Below are positions 27,661 through 37,637 of a stretch of DNA of 64,000 nucleotides, piece after piece. Numbering within the stretch: the first letter of the stretch is position 1; each line of letters starts with the position of its first letter. The translations under genes were made by a program, and so were the position numbers. The notes beneath the pieces are model-generated. The model was not told the DNA's origin. It searched no databases and saw only the letters and a list, made by a program, of their open reading frames with translations. The stretch is from Candidatus Woesearchaeota archaeon (GTDB lineage Archaea; Nanobdellota; Nanobdellia; Woesearchaeales; UBA11576): NCBI GenBank assembly GCA_018668595.1, contig JABJCP010000013.1:1-64000 (forward strand). Direction: 5' to 3'.

Positions 27661-28248
27661 TTACTTGTTAATTAAAAACGATTTTAATTCTTCATGAAAT
27701 TTTATTGCTCTGTTAAGAGAAGTCTTTGCTTTTGCCTCGACGATCTCAGACCCCATGCTATAAGTAAAAGTGGATCTTTTTCTTTTTTCAAACAAAAAAT
27801 CATTCATCATCTCGGCTGCTCTTTGTTGTCCTTGAATCTCTGCTGACTCTTCCAGACTTTCTGCAAATGATTCTATAAGTTTTTTTTCTATTTTTTTATT
27901 AAGATAGAAAAAATACACTAATGCATCAAAAGTAACTGAATGAACAGAGTGTTCTGTTTTTATTTTGATACCTTTGCTTTCCAGCAATGCTCTTGCCATA
28001 TGAAACATAGAATAATAACCTGAATTTACCACGACGATAAAGCCATCGTAATTTAAAAATCCGAGTTTTTGACTTGCATCTTTATTTGTTGAAAGCAGAT
28101 ACTCTGCTTTTGCAGAATTTAAAAAATTTGTAGAGTGTTTTAAGAAAAAATCTGTAAACTCAACAGCTTCTTTTGTTTTAATTATTCCATCAGCAATATA
28201 AATCTTAATTCTGTTTTCAACTTCTTTGAGTTTTTTATCGTCAAGCAT
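27661..28248 (-). CDS. HEPN-domain protein of a MNT-HEPN toxin-antitoxin pair
   Basis: A 195-residue protein. The middle, VNSGYYSMFHMARALLESKGIKIKTEHSVH, is the signature of UPF0332-like HEPN proteins, which sit beside small nucleotidyltransferases. HEPN toxins are often RNases with an R-x4-6-H motif; here no clear RxxxxxH is visible, so activity is uncertain. The start overlaps the upstream MNT gene by 8 bp, with AGGTGCGAT as ribosome binding site. The pair sits on the opposite strand, between the two array runs. Confidence 0.82.
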   Translation of the reverse strand: MLDDKKLKEVENRIKIYIADGIIKTKEAVEFTDFFLKHSTNFLNSAKAEYLLSTNKDASQKLGFLNYDGFIVVVNSGYYSMFHMARALLESKGIKIKTEHSVHSVTFDALVYFFYLNKKIEKKLIESFAESLEESAEIQGQQRAAEMMNDFLFEKRKRSTFTYSMGSEIVEAKAKTSLNRAIKFHEELKSFLINK

Positions 28249-28852
28249 ATGATCGCACCTGCTTTAATATTTTATAAAATTGTTCAGCTCCGTAAAAAAT
28301 TAGGTGTTTATTCAAAGATTCATTAGCCACATTTTTTTCATCTCGTTTAGTTAGCATTTGATTTAGATCAGTTATCGAATCTACATTTATATGAACATTC
28401 AGACTAGGATAACTTTCTGCAAGATTAATTAGAATATTTTCATATTGTTGAGCTTTTTCTATAGAATCAAAAAATAGCACAATATCATAATCTCGAGGAG
28501 TTTCTTTTTCTACAGCAGATCCAAAAAGTAAAAAAATATAATTATTTTCTTGAACTTCATCAATAAATTCAGTTACAAATTGTTTAAATTTTTTATGTCG
28601 TGGATTTTTTAGAAATTCAGAAGTTCTCAAATATTCAAAAGAAATTAATTCTTGTTGATTTTCTTTATAATTAAGAAAATATAATCCATTTTCATCTGGA
28701 AGGATTAGTTTTTTTTCTATAAGTATCTTGCTTGCTCTATAAGATAATGCTTGATGCATTTGAAGTTCTTTTCCAGCACCTTGTAAACTAAATTTTTTTG
28801 CTATTTTTGAAACAAATAAATTCATTAATTTTTGTTGGGTTTTTGTCATCAT
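28241..28852 (-). CDS. Nucleotidyltransferase (MNT) with N-terminal winged helix
   Basis: A 203-residue protein. Residues about 1-65 look like a winged helix-turn-helix (TQQKLMNLFVSKIAKKFSLQGAGKEL, then ILPDENGLYFLNY). The C-terminal part is a MNT-type nucleotidyltransferase with FLLFGSAVEKETPRDYDIVLFFD: GSA followed by DxD. In known pairs MNT neutralises HEPN by adding AMP to it. The winged helix may bind the two operators just upstream. Two ATG codons in a row begin the gene; the first is taken. Confidence 0.83.
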   Translation of the reverse strand: MMTKTQQKLMNLFVSKIAKKFSLQGAGKELQMHQALSYRASKILIEKKLILPDENGLYFLNYKENQQELISFEYLRTSEFLKNPRHKKFKQFVTEFIDEVQENNYIFLLFGSAVEKETPRDYDIVLFFDSIEKAQQYENILINLAESYPSLNVHINVDSITDLNQMLTKRDEKNVANESLNKHLIFYGAEQFYKILKQVRSYA

Positions 28853-28858
28853 TTTTTT

Positions 28859-28911
28859 ATACTAAAGAGTATTAGATATAATACTAAAAAGTATAACTGA
28901 TATATAAAGTT
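28859..28911 (-). promoter_or_regulatory. Twin operators and TATA box of the MNT-HEPN pair
   Basis: Two palindromes, ATACTAAAGAGTAT (28859-28872) and ATACTAAAAAGTAT (28881-28894), are 22 bp apart centre to centre, two helical turns. They lie between the minus-strand TATA (forward about 28899-28911) and the start codon. Their core TACTnnnnAGTA is the same as in the regulon palindrome, but their place, downstream of the TATA, suits repression. Confidence 0.65.
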
Positions 28912-29014
28912 TTGTGAAATGAATTCTCGAAAATAACTCATTTTTAGAAAAACAAAATGATTTTTTAGGGGCTGGAATGGTTAAATTCTGGCTTTAGAAC
29001 TGATTTGTCGGTTT

Positions 29015-29053
29015 ACTACTTATTAGTGATTAAAAAGCGAAACATTTATATAA
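29015..29053 (+). promoter_or_regulatory. Promoter of the second array run with palindrome variant
   Basis: The site ACTACTTATTAGTGAT (29015-29030) is followed by AAAAAGCGAAAC and a TATA box TTTATATAA (29045-29053). It closely resembles the upstream site of the MoxR promoter (both TACTtxTTAGTG) and has the same spacing. Transcription should start near 29075, at the ATG at 29077. Confidence 0.65.
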
Positions 29054-29076
29054 TACTTATTAATATAATATATATT

Positions 29077-29205
29077 ATGCCCGGAATTTATCAGACTTTG
29101 TTAGAATGTCTAATATCATTAAATTTAGTCCTTAGAAGCGAAATAGATAGAGCTAGCTTTGCACGGAAAAATCAAAATAATTCTATCAGTGGTGAGTTGA
29201 AATGA
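29077..29205 (+). CDS. 42-aa leader ORF before the second array run
   Basis: A small ORF beginning MPGIYQTLLECLISL. The TATA box predicts transcription to start within a few bases of its ATG, so it would be read from a leaderless message. Its last codons (Ser-Gly-Glu-Leu-Lys) contain GGTGAG at 29191-29196, the SD for array member 6, and its TGA overlaps that gene's ATG. It therefore looks like a translation starter for the run. A longer in-frame version begins upstream at 29005, before the TATA box, and is unlikely. No known homology. Confidence 0.5.
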   Translation: MPGIYQTLLECLISLNLVLRSEIDRASFARKNQNNSISGELK

Positions 29206-30728
29206 ATCTTGAAAATAAACTCATAAAGCCATTTGACGAACGAGAAAAAAGACTTATTAATTACAAATTATATAATTCTACTAACAAGTATACCCTAAAA
29301 GAACAATGCAGGTTCATTATAAAACTTGAAGAACTAATAGATGATGAAAAATTAGTAGACTATTTCTTAAAAAGAATGGCTCTAACACAAATAACACCAA
29401 AAGACATAACAACAATATTATTCAAAACCCAACAATTACAAACCAAAGAAAAAATAACACTCTTCATTGAAAAATATGTATCTAATGAAGCTGAAAAAAT
29501 CAGACGAATACATGAAGAAGAAATAATTTTTAAAAGTTACTGCGCACTCATAAGAGTTGGACAAGAAGGAGATGAAAAATTACTTGACAAAGTAATTTCA
29601 CTTATAACAATATATTCAGATGAAGAATATGCTATAACACAAATAACTGGAAATATAATTAATGCGAGAAACAAAGAAAAGCTTGAAAAAACAATTGAAA
29701 AATATTCCTGTCAAAAATTCACAGAAACTCTTGAACTATTTTCTAAATACAGACCTAAAACAGAGAGTTTAAGAAAAATAATATTTACATACACAAGTCC
29801 AGTACCAAAAAATCAAGAACTAAAATTAACCGATGAACTATGTGATTTAATAGTACAATATAAATATCAAGTTCATACAACAAAAATAATAATTCATGGC
29901 CTAGCCAATCTAAAAGTAGATTGTGATTTAAAAGACGAAACAAACATTGTAAAAGAATTATCTGCAGAACGATTTAGAAAACTTCTTGTAGATAATACAG
30001 AAATAAATCAAAATGCAATAGAAGGATTTTCTCAATTTTTAGTTAGACATTCTGAATTAACCGATGAATTATATGCTACAATTAACATGCAAGAAGAGCA
30101 AGATTATGGATTATTATTAATGAGCACTTTTAATCAAAGTCATACAGTTATCACAAAATCATCAGATGCTTTGCGAATGATTGAACTATTCAAACAAAAA
30201 AATAAAATTGGAGCAGAAATAGCAATTTGCTTGGAATATTTTATGAAACAAAATAAAGATGCAGTAATTCCGTTTATCCAAATATGTGAAGAAATTAAAA
30301 CAGAATCACCTAACGTGTATGAAGAAATAAAAAAAGAAATTGAAACAGAAGATGTAACATCAATTCTTGATGCTGTTTTAAAAAATAAAAAATATCTAAA
30401 TCAACAAAAACCAGAATGTATAGCTCCAATGATAAAAATAATTTCTGAAATTGGCTACGAAGAAGAATTAACAAAATTGAACAAATATCAAACCTCTCAA
30501 TTATGTAAAGCATATGCAATTGCAAAACAAAATATTAATCCAGAAACAATAACTGAAGAAAATAGACAAGGGAAAAACTTTTTAGTAGAATTCTATGCAG
30601 GATTACAAGATACACTAAAAACAGATTATGAACACTTAGATAAATGGTGTGAAGCAATTATTGACGGATTGGCAGAAGTTGCACGAACTGGACAAAGTCT
30701 TTCTGAGGTGATGAGTTATGGGAATTGA
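29202..30728 (+). CDS. Array member 6 (508 aa), first of the second run
   Basis: A helical protein with at least three copies of the YxSxxF-type motif (IEKYSCQKFTETLELF, VKELSAERFRKLL and others) in the first 400 residues. The constant domain has NFLVEFYAGL, DYEHLDKWCEAII and EVARTGQSLSEVM. SD for member 7 at 30705-30712. The start follows GGTGAG in the small leader ORF, so entry to the run is translationally coupled. Confidence 0.82.
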   Translation: MNLENKLIKPFDEREKRLINYKLYNSTNKYTLKEQCRFIIKLEELIDDEKLVDYFLKRMALTQITPKDITTILFKTQQLQTKEKITLFIEKYVSNEAEKIRRIHEEEIIFKSYCALIRVGQEGDEKLLDKVISLITIYSDEEYAITQITGNIINARNKEKLEKTIEKYSCQKFTETLELFSKYRPKTESLRKIIFTYTSPVPKNQELKLTDELCDLIVQYKYQVHTTKIIIHGLANLKVDCDLKDETNIVKELSAERFRKLLVDNTEINQNAIEGFSQFLVRHSELTDELYATINMQEEQDYGLLLMSTFNQSHTVITKSSDALRMIELFKQKNKIGAEIAICLEYFMKQNKDAVIPFIQICEEIKTESPNVYEEIKKEIETEDVTSILDAVLKNKKYLNQQKPECIAPMIKIISEIGYEEELTKLNKYQTSQLCKAYAIAKQNINPETITEENRQGKNFLVEFYAGLQDTLKTDYEHLDKWCEAIIDGLAEVARTGQSLSEVMSYGN

Positions 30729-31740
30729 TGAAATAATCTCAGATATTGAATATAATATCTTTCGACAAACTTGGCCAGATTGTGATTCTGAAAAAAGTGA
30801 TGCTGTAAAACAATTAATGAAAGACTTATGTTCCAAATATGAACAAATTAATCCTAGACTTACTACTGAAATAGCAATTCAAGTAAGTCAAATTACGCGT
30901 AGGAGAGATTATGAAACTACTTGCAAACTAATAAAATTATATAATAGTGCTGAATTTGAAGAAACAATTTTAAAACTTAACAACCTTAAATATATAGAAC
31001 TAATTAGAACTGTATGTCAAATAGAAACTAATTTTGAACTGATTGAAGAATACGTAAAAATAATGCCTGAATTAGCAAATAATGAACAAATAAACAGAAT
31101 TAACAGTGAGATTTTAACTATTCATAGTAAAAACAGCGAGGTTCCTGAAGTATTAACAAAAATAATAAAATTAATAGTAAAACAAAAAGATAAAGTAACT
31201 TTAGATGCAATAAATTGCATAAATTATTCATGCAATTACTTAGGTAAGAAAGGAAAAAGATTAAGATTAAACTATATAGACTTTATAACAAATCTTGTTG
31301 AACTAAATGCAGATAAACAAACATATAAAGAACTGACAACACATGTTAATCGAGCTAAAAACTATTCGGCAAAAAAAAGATTTGTAGACTGCATAATTAA
31401 AGAAAAAGAATACTTACTCTCACAAAAATCAGAATACATACCTATAATGACCTTCATGTTAGCAGAAGTGACAAACTATGAAAACTCAGAAAAGTATACT
31501 ACTGCATTAAAAAATATATCTGAAACTGATAAAAGAAACTTATGTATTGCTCAGGACATTGCAAAAAGAAATATGAATCCAGAAACAAAGAGAAATTATT
31601 ATAATGAATTCTATGTAGGATTAAAAGATACACTAAAAACAGATTATGAAAATATTGGTAAATGGGCAGATGCGATAATTTCCGGATTAAAAGAAGTTGC
31701 ACGTACTGGACAAAGTCTTTCTGAGGTGATGGGAAGATGA
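30718..31740 (+). CDS. Array member 7 (340 aa)
   Basis: The N-terminal half is helical (LIKLYNSAEFEETILKLNNL near residue 75). The constant domain belongs to a second subtype in which Cys is replaced: KWADAIISGLKEVARTGQSLSEVMGR. Its last about 100 bases are almost identical to those of member 8. SD at 31723-31730, six bases before the next ATG, with an ATGA overlap of stop and start. Confidence 0.82.
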   Translation: MGIDEIISDIEYNIFRQTWPDCDSEKSDAVKQLMKDLCSKYEQINPRLTTEIAIQVSQITRRRDYETTCKLIKLYNSAEFEETILKLNNLKYIELIRTVCQIETNFELIEEYVKIMPELANNEQINRINSEILTIHSKNSEVPEVLTKIIKLIVKQKDKVTLDAINCINYSCNYLGKKGKRLRLNYIDFITNLVELNADKQTYKELTTHVNRAKNYSAKKRFVDCIIKEKEYLLSQKSEYIPIMTFMLAEVTNYENSEKYTTALKNISETDKRNLCIAQDIAKRNMNPETKRNYYNEFYVGLKDTLKTDYENIGKWADAIISGLKEVARTGQSLSEVMGR

Positions 31741-32939
31741 GTATTGATGATACTATAGAAACTATAACCAGCACCGTGGAAAAAAGATATGGAATAGAAA
31801 AATCTAAAGAAATAAGAATAATTGCAAACCAATTTTTATTTGATGAAGAAAGTAAACTAATACTATCTGAAATAAGTAGAAGTATGTGGTATCTAGAGCA
31901 TCAAAAAGGGTATGAAGAAATCAAAAGCTTACTTGAAATTTGCAAAGATGAAAAATTAAAAGAAATAGTTAAAGAGCTTAATGGAAAAGAAAGTTTAGAA
32001 TTGATTTTAGAAAATATTGCCAGCATCTGCCAAGCACATATGGATCCTGGTTTAGCAAAAGATTATTTACAATTTGTATTTGATTATAAAAAATCAGAAC
32101 AAATTTTAAAAGGATTTGATACTTTAAAGACTGATGATAAATCAAAAATTAAAAGAACTCTTGAATTTTTTAGTGAAGAAGAATTTAAAAAAACAATAGA
32201 AACACTTAATGACTGGGGTGCTGAAGAACTTGGTCTAGACATATACAACTTAATAAATGAAGTTGGAAATAAACCAGTAATTACAAGATTGAGAAAATCG
32301 CTAATCCGCAATAAAGATAATTTTTTAATTCTATACCTAACTCCTGCAGTTACTTATTTAGAAAAATATTATTCAATGGGGGATAAATTTCTTGATGTTA
32401 TTGAAAAACAAAAAAACAGACGAGAATCAACAAAGAAATACTTTGAAAATATGCACAAAGGATCTGTTAAAGAAATACGTTGTGAAGAAGAAACTCAAAA
32501 AGTAAAAAAATACCAAGAAATAATCACGTACCTTTTTGAAACAAGTATTGAATATGAATTCGACGACGATATTTTTGCATTTGAAACTGAAACTCTTCAG
32601 AAGATGTTTGAATATGTTAAACATGATACTAGTTTGTTTTCAGAAGAAGAAAATGTTATTCCCCAACTTGCAATAAGGGCTGAAAATCCAGAATATATTT
32701 CTGAAATTGAAAGATTAACTGATTCAACTAAAAACAAATTATACTTAGCATTAGACATTGCATGTAAGAATTATGATCCAGAAACCAAAAAGAATTACTC
32801 AACTGATTATTTTAAAGGATTGCGGAAAACTCTTGAAACAGATTATGATAATATTGGTAAGTGGGCAGATGCGATAATTTCCGGATTAAAAGAAGTTGCA
32901 CGAACTGGGCGAAGTCTTGACGAGGTGATGGGAAGATGA
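31737..32939 (+). CDS. Array member 8 (400 aa)
   Basis: Helical N-terminal region (LEFFSEEEFKKTIETLNDWG) followed by a stretch rich in acidic residues near 270-290. The constant domain has STDYFKGL in place of the usual LPEFYAGL, then KWADAIISGLKEVARTGRSLDEVMGR. SD at 32922-32929. The 3' end matches member 7 closely, while the first two thirds do not. Confidence 0.82.
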   Translation: MSIDDTIETITSTVEKRYGIEKSKEIRIIANQFLFDEESKLILSEISRSMWYLEHQKGYEEIKSLLEICKDEKLKEIVKELNGKESLELILENIASICQAHMDPGLAKDYLQFVFDYKKSEQILKGFDTLKTDDKSKIKRTLEFFSEEEFKKTIETLNDWGAEELGLDIYNLINEVGNKPVITRLRKSLIRNKDNFLILYLTPAVTYLEKYYSMGDKFLDVIEKQKNRRESTKKYFENMHKGSVKEIRCEEETQKVKKYQEIITYLFETSIEYEFDDDIFAFETETLQKMFEYVKHDTSLFSEEENVIPQLAIRAENPEYISEIERLTDSTKNKLYLALDIACKNYDPETKKNYSTDYFKGLRKTLETDYDNIGKWADAIISGLKEVARTGRSLDEVMGR

Positions 32940-34003
32940 GTTTATTATATTCTATATATTCCAAAGAAGATCTAGTTGAACTATTTGATCAAAAAAAACA
33001 AGAATTATTAGATAACTATATTAGAAACACAAAAAAAGAAATTGGAGACTTAATAGATAGTTTTTATGATGAAAATAAATTAGAAAATGCGTGTGAAGTA
33101 GTAACACAACTAAAAGACGCTTCTCAAAAATCTCAATATAGTAAATTCAGACCATTTATGAATATATTCAAAGGCAAGAAATTCAGAAAAGTAATTGAAG
33201 AACTACCTGATACTTCTGCATGCCTATTTACTCATTTTGTTGGCGTAATTTACACAACCCACGACGATCATAAACTAGCGCGGGATTATGTGAAAGCAAT
33301 CTATAAGATCAAAGATTTAACAACCAAATCAAACGCGCACAAATCACTAGAACAGATACAAAGACAAATAATAAACAACCAGGGAAATTCTAATTTTTTA
33401 ATAAATATAATTAAATTAATCACCAAACATAAAAATAGACTAACAAGAAAAACAATACAGTCATTATATGCTCCTCTCTATGCATTAGACAAACAAATTC
33501 GAAATACAGAAAATAAAATCTTAATTAAAATCAGAGATGAAAAACTAATTGATCTGTTTGATGAATTAAGTTCCCAAGAACATAAAGAATATGTTTTTGA
33601 AGAAATTTCTAAATATCTAACAACAAGTGTTCTTGACCCAAAACGCTCAAACGGAATAATAGAGATACTTAAAGAAGAAAAAGAATTGCCATCTGAATGT
33701 ATTATGCAAATAAGTCGAATTCGTAGCGTACTTGGAAACTACGAAAAAGGAATAGAATACTCAAATAAAATAAAAAGAACAACACTGAATCAAAAAAATA
33801 AAATAAGTCACGCATTTGAAATAGCACAGAGAAATCTCAATCCAGAAACAGGCATAGATTTCTTGCCTGAATTTTATGCAGGTCTTCGAGATACACTTGA
33901 TTCTGATTATGAAAATATAGATAAATGGGCAGATGCGATAATTAATGGACTTGCAGAAGTTGCTCGAACAGGAAAAAGTCTTTCTGAGGTGATGGGAAAA
34001 TGA
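32936..34003 (+). CDS. Array member 9 (355 aa)
   Basis: A Lys-rich helical protein (FMNIFKGKKFRKVIEELPD). The constant domain has DFLPEFYAGLRDTLDSDYENIDKWADAIINGLAEVARTGKSL-type sequence in pieces, ending SEVMGK. The FYAGLRDT variant is shared only with member 10, the next gene. SD at 33986-33993. Confidence 0.82.
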   Translation: MSLLYSIYSKEDLVELFDQKKQELLDNYIRNTKKEIGDLIDSFYDENKLENACEVVTQLKDASQKSQYSKFRPFMNIFKGKKFRKVIEELPDTSACLFTHFVGVIYTTHDDHKLARDYVKAIYKIKDLTTKSNAHKSLEQIQRQIINNQGNSNFLINIIKLITKHKNRLTRKTIQSLYAPLYALDKQIRNTENKILIKIRDEKLIDLFDELSSQEHKEYVFEEISKYLTTSVLDPKRSNGIIEILKEEKELPSECIMQISRIRSVLGNYEKGIEYSNKIKRTTLNQKNKISHAFEIAQRNLNPETGIDFLPEFYAGLRDTLDSDYENIDKWADAIINGLAEVARTGKSLSEVMGK

Positions 34004-36075
34004 GTATTGATGAACTGCTAAATAGAACTATTGCTGAATTTAAAGAAAAATATCCAGACCTAGACGAAAGTAAGATTGTAAACATAAGTAACGAATATAG
34101 TTCTAAAACTGCAGAAAAAATTCTAAGCTCTGCACGTATTTTGTATAAAAAATACTCATTTCATGACAAAAAAAAACCAACAGAAGAAGAAATAAACAAA
34201 ATTACTTCAATAGTTGAAGAAGTACTTGACTTTACGAGTGGTTCTGAAGTAAAAAACGTGCTTGGAAAATATACACCTAGCGAACAACTAGATGTTGTAC
34301 AGGGCTTTTTTTATTCAATGAATGATGAAGTTAAAGACGTGCAATCTGCAAAAAAAAATTTAGAAACCATAAAAAGAACAGTACAAGTTTATAAAAATCT
34401 TGATGTGAAAAAACTATTTGCATTAAATAATGCTAGAAATAAAGAAAAAAAAGAAGAATTGCGCTTTATAGAAATTCTTGGCAATAATAAATACCCTAAT
34501 ACTGCAACAAAACTAATTGAAATATATAATCATCCAGCATTTCAAAAAATTGAATCATTCGAAGAAGAATTCAAAGCAATTACAGAATCAGTTGGAGGAA
34601 ATGTTTCAGCTAATTCTTTAGCTACAGATCAAAGACACCTAAATAATATTGCCCACGGAGGACTATTTTTTATGCTTAAACAATTCAATGATGAAAACAT
34701 GGCAATACAAGTCTTAAATGTTTTGAATGCATTCAGAACAGATTTAAAAATAGCTACAGCAATCATGGACGATTTACACACGGAATGGGATTCTCCTAAA
34801 GAAGAAATAATGCGCTATCTTGAGGCATATCAAACAGAAAACTTCAAAAATATCCTTTGGAAAACTGAAGAAAATAAATTAAGATGGCAAATAGGTAGAC
34901 TAAACAACATAATAAAAAATAGCCCTGAAGTTGTTAATGAAGTTCTAAACCTTATGAACGAATATGCAAATAATTCAAATATATTCTCAAATATAGGAAA
35001 CTACTTTGAAGACAAGGGAAACTCTGAACACAAAAAAATAGTTGTTGAAAGATTCAAAACTGAAAAATTCAAACAAACAATAAATCTTGTTAAAGATCCT
35101 GCAACTCCTGCATTTGACTCAGTTGCTATAAGCAAAGTTATAGAATACACAGTAGAACTTGGATCAGAAGAAGAATACTTATCAGATGAATTAATCCAAA
35201 TATTAAGAACATATCCTATAGAGCCAAGATATAAAGGACAAATACTTGAAGCAATAACAAAAGCAAGCAAACTCATGGGACGAAACGTTCAAACAGAAGT
35301 GATTGAAGAAATAAAAACTGAAGAAATAAAGAAATTGCATACTGATCCTGCTGCAAAAAGGGATAAACTATTGCCCTTGCTGATAAAAAATCCAACTCAA
35401 AAAGAAAAAATATACAACGTGTTTAAACAAGAAGAAGAGATGCAGGACAAATTCAATTATTTATGTGCTATGGATGCAATGAATCTGCATTTAGAAACTG
35501 AAGAAGAAATGAGTAAAGCATTAGATATGCTACTTGATAAAGAAAGAAATACAAAAAGAATTGCAAGCTTAATAATTGGCGTAAGCAAAGATTGTCCAAG
35601 CATTACTAAAAAATACATACAACTCTGTGAAAAAATTAAAGCTGACACTGAATTCTATGTAGATGTTGCGCTAACAATAACACAACCTCCTTTTAAACAA
35701 GATCAGAAAAAACTTGACACACTAATAACACACGCAGATTACTTTAATCAAAAAGAAAGATCAGAAATAATCCCAATATCAAAAATAATGATTAGTCTTG
35801 AATGTGAACAAGTAGAGAAACTAAAAACAGAAAATAAAACTGTTATGAGAAATTTAATTATTGCACATGATATTGCTTCGAGGAATATTAACCCTGAGAC
35901 GATAACAGAAGAACTTCCAAGAGGAAGAAATTACTTAGAAGAATTCTATGCAGGTCTTCGAGATACAATTGATTTTGATTATGAAAATATTAGTAAATGG
36001 GCAGATACAATAATTTCAGGATTAAAAGAAGTTGCACGAACTGGAAAGAGTCTTGACGAGGTGATGGGAAGATGA
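34000..36075 (+). CDS. Array member 10 (691 aa)
   Basis: A long member with several solenoid motifs (LIEIYNHPAFQKI, YLEAYQTENFKNIL, VVERFKTEKFKQTI). It is homologous over its whole length to member 16 (706 aa), including the start (MSIDELLNRTIAEFKEKYPDL against MSLDEILQETITNFKYKFPEV). The constant domain reads NYLEEFYAGLRDT, KWADTIISGL and ARTGKSLDEVMGR. SD at 36058-36065. Confidence 0.83.
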   Translation: MSIDELLNRTIAEFKEKYPDLDESKIVNISNEYSSKTAEKILSSARILYKKYSFHDKKKPTEEEINKITSIVEEVLDFTSGSEVKNVLGKYTPSEQLDVVQGFFYSMNDEVKDVQSAKKNLETIKRTVQVYKNLDVKKLFALNNARNKEKKEELRFIEILGNNKYPNTATKLIEIYNHPAFQKIESFEEEFKAITESVGGNVSANSLATDQRHLNNIAHGGLFFMLKQFNDENMAIQVLNVLNAFRTDLKIATAIMDDLHTEWDSPKEEIMRYLEAYQTENFKNILWKTEENKLRWQIGRLNNIIKNSPEVVNEVLNLMNEYANNSNIFSNIGNYFEDKGNSEHKKIVVERFKTEKFKQTINLVKDPATPAFDSVAISKVIEYTVELGSEEEYLSDELIQILRTYPIEPRYKGQILEAITKASKLMGRNVQTEVIEEIKTEEIKKLHTDPAAKRDKLLPLLIKNPTQKEKIYNVFKQEEEMQDKFNYLCAMDAMNLHLETEEEMSKALDMLLDKERNTKRIASLIIGVSKDCPSITKKYIQLCEKIKADTEFYVDVALTITQPPFKQDQKKLDTLITHADYFNQKERSEIIPISKIMISLECEQVEKLKTENKTVMRNLIIAHDIASRNINPETITEELPRGRNYLEEFYAGLRDTIDFDYENISKWADTIISGLKEVARTGKSLDEVMGR

Positions 36076-37637
36076 ATTCTATGGATAATATTCATCATAT
36101 AGATTATAAAATTGAAGAAATCAAACGTACTGCTAAAGAGACTGCAAAGAGAAAATATTCGCCTCGATACTGGTTAAGTCAAAGAAAAATTATTAATAGA
36201 AAAATCGACGAAATAGTTGATGCATACAATGAAGATCTAAAAGAAATGCACCCTCTGCCTGCAAGAAGAATTGCAAATTTAAGAGATCGAATGGATGCTA
36301 TATCTCGAATTACAAAAAGAGTATCTAAAAAATTCAAGAACAATAAACAGCTAGAAAAAATACTAGATTTAACTGCTAAAATCTCAACAGAAAGTCATAA
36401 AGAATATGCATTCTTAGTTGCTGCAGAACACATGTTAACAAAAAAAACAAAAAATACTCTTAATGATTTTTTAGAACTCACAGAAAAATACGCTACAGAT
36501 ATCAGTACTGCAATGGCAATGGGAATTGTTGAATCAAACAGAATCGAGAACGCAACACCTAACAAGATTATAGAAAGATACAACTCAAAAGAATTTAAAG
36601 AAATGATTACAGGGTTACATGCTGCAAATAAAAAAGATTTAATCCAATACTCTGCCAAATTAAAAAATCAATCAGAATTCCTTCCAAAAGACGTAATTGA
36701 AATAATAACAAAATATAAAAACAATATGCAAATAGTAACTACCCTGTTTTCATCATTCATAAAAGCTGAACTTAATGATTTTTCTTCAAGCAAACAGATA
36801 ATTTGTGAGTTAAATTCTGAAAGATTTAGAAAACTAATACCTGAAGAAAAATTATTATCCAAAGAATATAATCCTACTCTAGATGGAATTACAAGTTGTA
36901 TAATTTCAGGAATAACTAGTGCAGACATAAATACTCCCTACATCATAGAAGAAACATACAGAAGTTTAGAATCACAAAAAGACTTTTACACAAGAGGAAT
37001 GGTCTGTCTTGCAATAAACATTCTTTCAGTAGTTGGAACAGACATCCTGCAAAGAACATTAAATATTTTTTCAGATAAAACAAAACCAAATCTGGAAATT
37101 GCAGAACAAATAAGAGAAATATACAACATACAATTCTCAACAAAACCTATTGAAGCAATCTTAGATTTCGCAGATAATCTTGAACACGATGAAGATGTAT
37201 TTAGTGAATTTATGGACTATTTTAAAAAAAAATATGAAGAATATATTAAGGAAAAAAGACCTGAAGAAATTGTACCTGATGCTTATTTACTTTTACAATA
37301 TGCTAATTGGACTACTAATGAAATAAATCAATTAAGTAAAGAAACTGCAGCACCAATCACAATAATAAAATCTAATGTGCAAGGAAAGTATAGACCTAAA
37401 ATACACGCATTAACAGAACAAGAAAAAAGAAAAATAAGCAGGGCGTACAATATTGCAGCAAATAATATTAATGAAAACACTGGAAATGATTATTCAAAAG
37501 AATTCTATATAGGACTTTGTGACACGCTCGACGAAGATTACGAACATCTAATTGATTGGTGTGAAACAATAATTGGCGGACTAAAAAAAGTAGCAGAGAC
37601 GGGGAAGAGTCTTTCTGAGGTGATTGAAAATGGTTAA
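36072..37637 (+). CDS. Array member 11 (521 aa)
   Basis: The N-terminus is basic (KRKYSPRYWLSQRKIINRKID). Solenoid motif IIERYNSKEFKEMI near residue 170. The constant domain is of a third subtype: DYSKEFYIGL, DWCETIIGGLKKVAETGKSL, ending EVIENG. The Met of EVM is Ile here, but the bases GAGGTGAT (37617-37624) are unchanged, so the SD of the next gene is kept while the protein changes. Confidence 0.82.
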   Translation: MNSMDNIHHIDYKIEEIKRTAKETAKRKYSPRYWLSQRKIINRKIDEIVDAYNEDLKEMHPLPARRIANLRDRMDAISRITKRVSKKFKNNKQLEKILDLTAKISTESHKEYAFLVAAEHMLTKKTKNTLNDFLELTEKYATDISTAMAMGIVESNRIENATPNKIIERYNSKEFKEMITGLHAANKKDLIQYSAKLKNQSEFLPKDVIEIITKYKNNMQIVTTLFSSFIKAELNDFSSSKQIICELNSERFRKLIPEEKLLSKEYNPTLDGITSCIISGITSADINTPYIIEETYRSLESQKDFYTRGMVCLAINILSVVGTDILQRTLNIFSDKTKPNLEIAEQIREIYNIQFSTKPIEAILDFADNLEHDEDVFSEFMDYFKKKYEEYIKEKRPEEIVPDAYLLLQYANWTTNEINQLSKETAAPITIIKSNVQGKYRPKIHALTEQEKRKISRAYNIAANNINENTGNDYSKEFYIGLCDTLDEDYEHLIDWCETIIGGLKKVAETGKSLSEVIENG

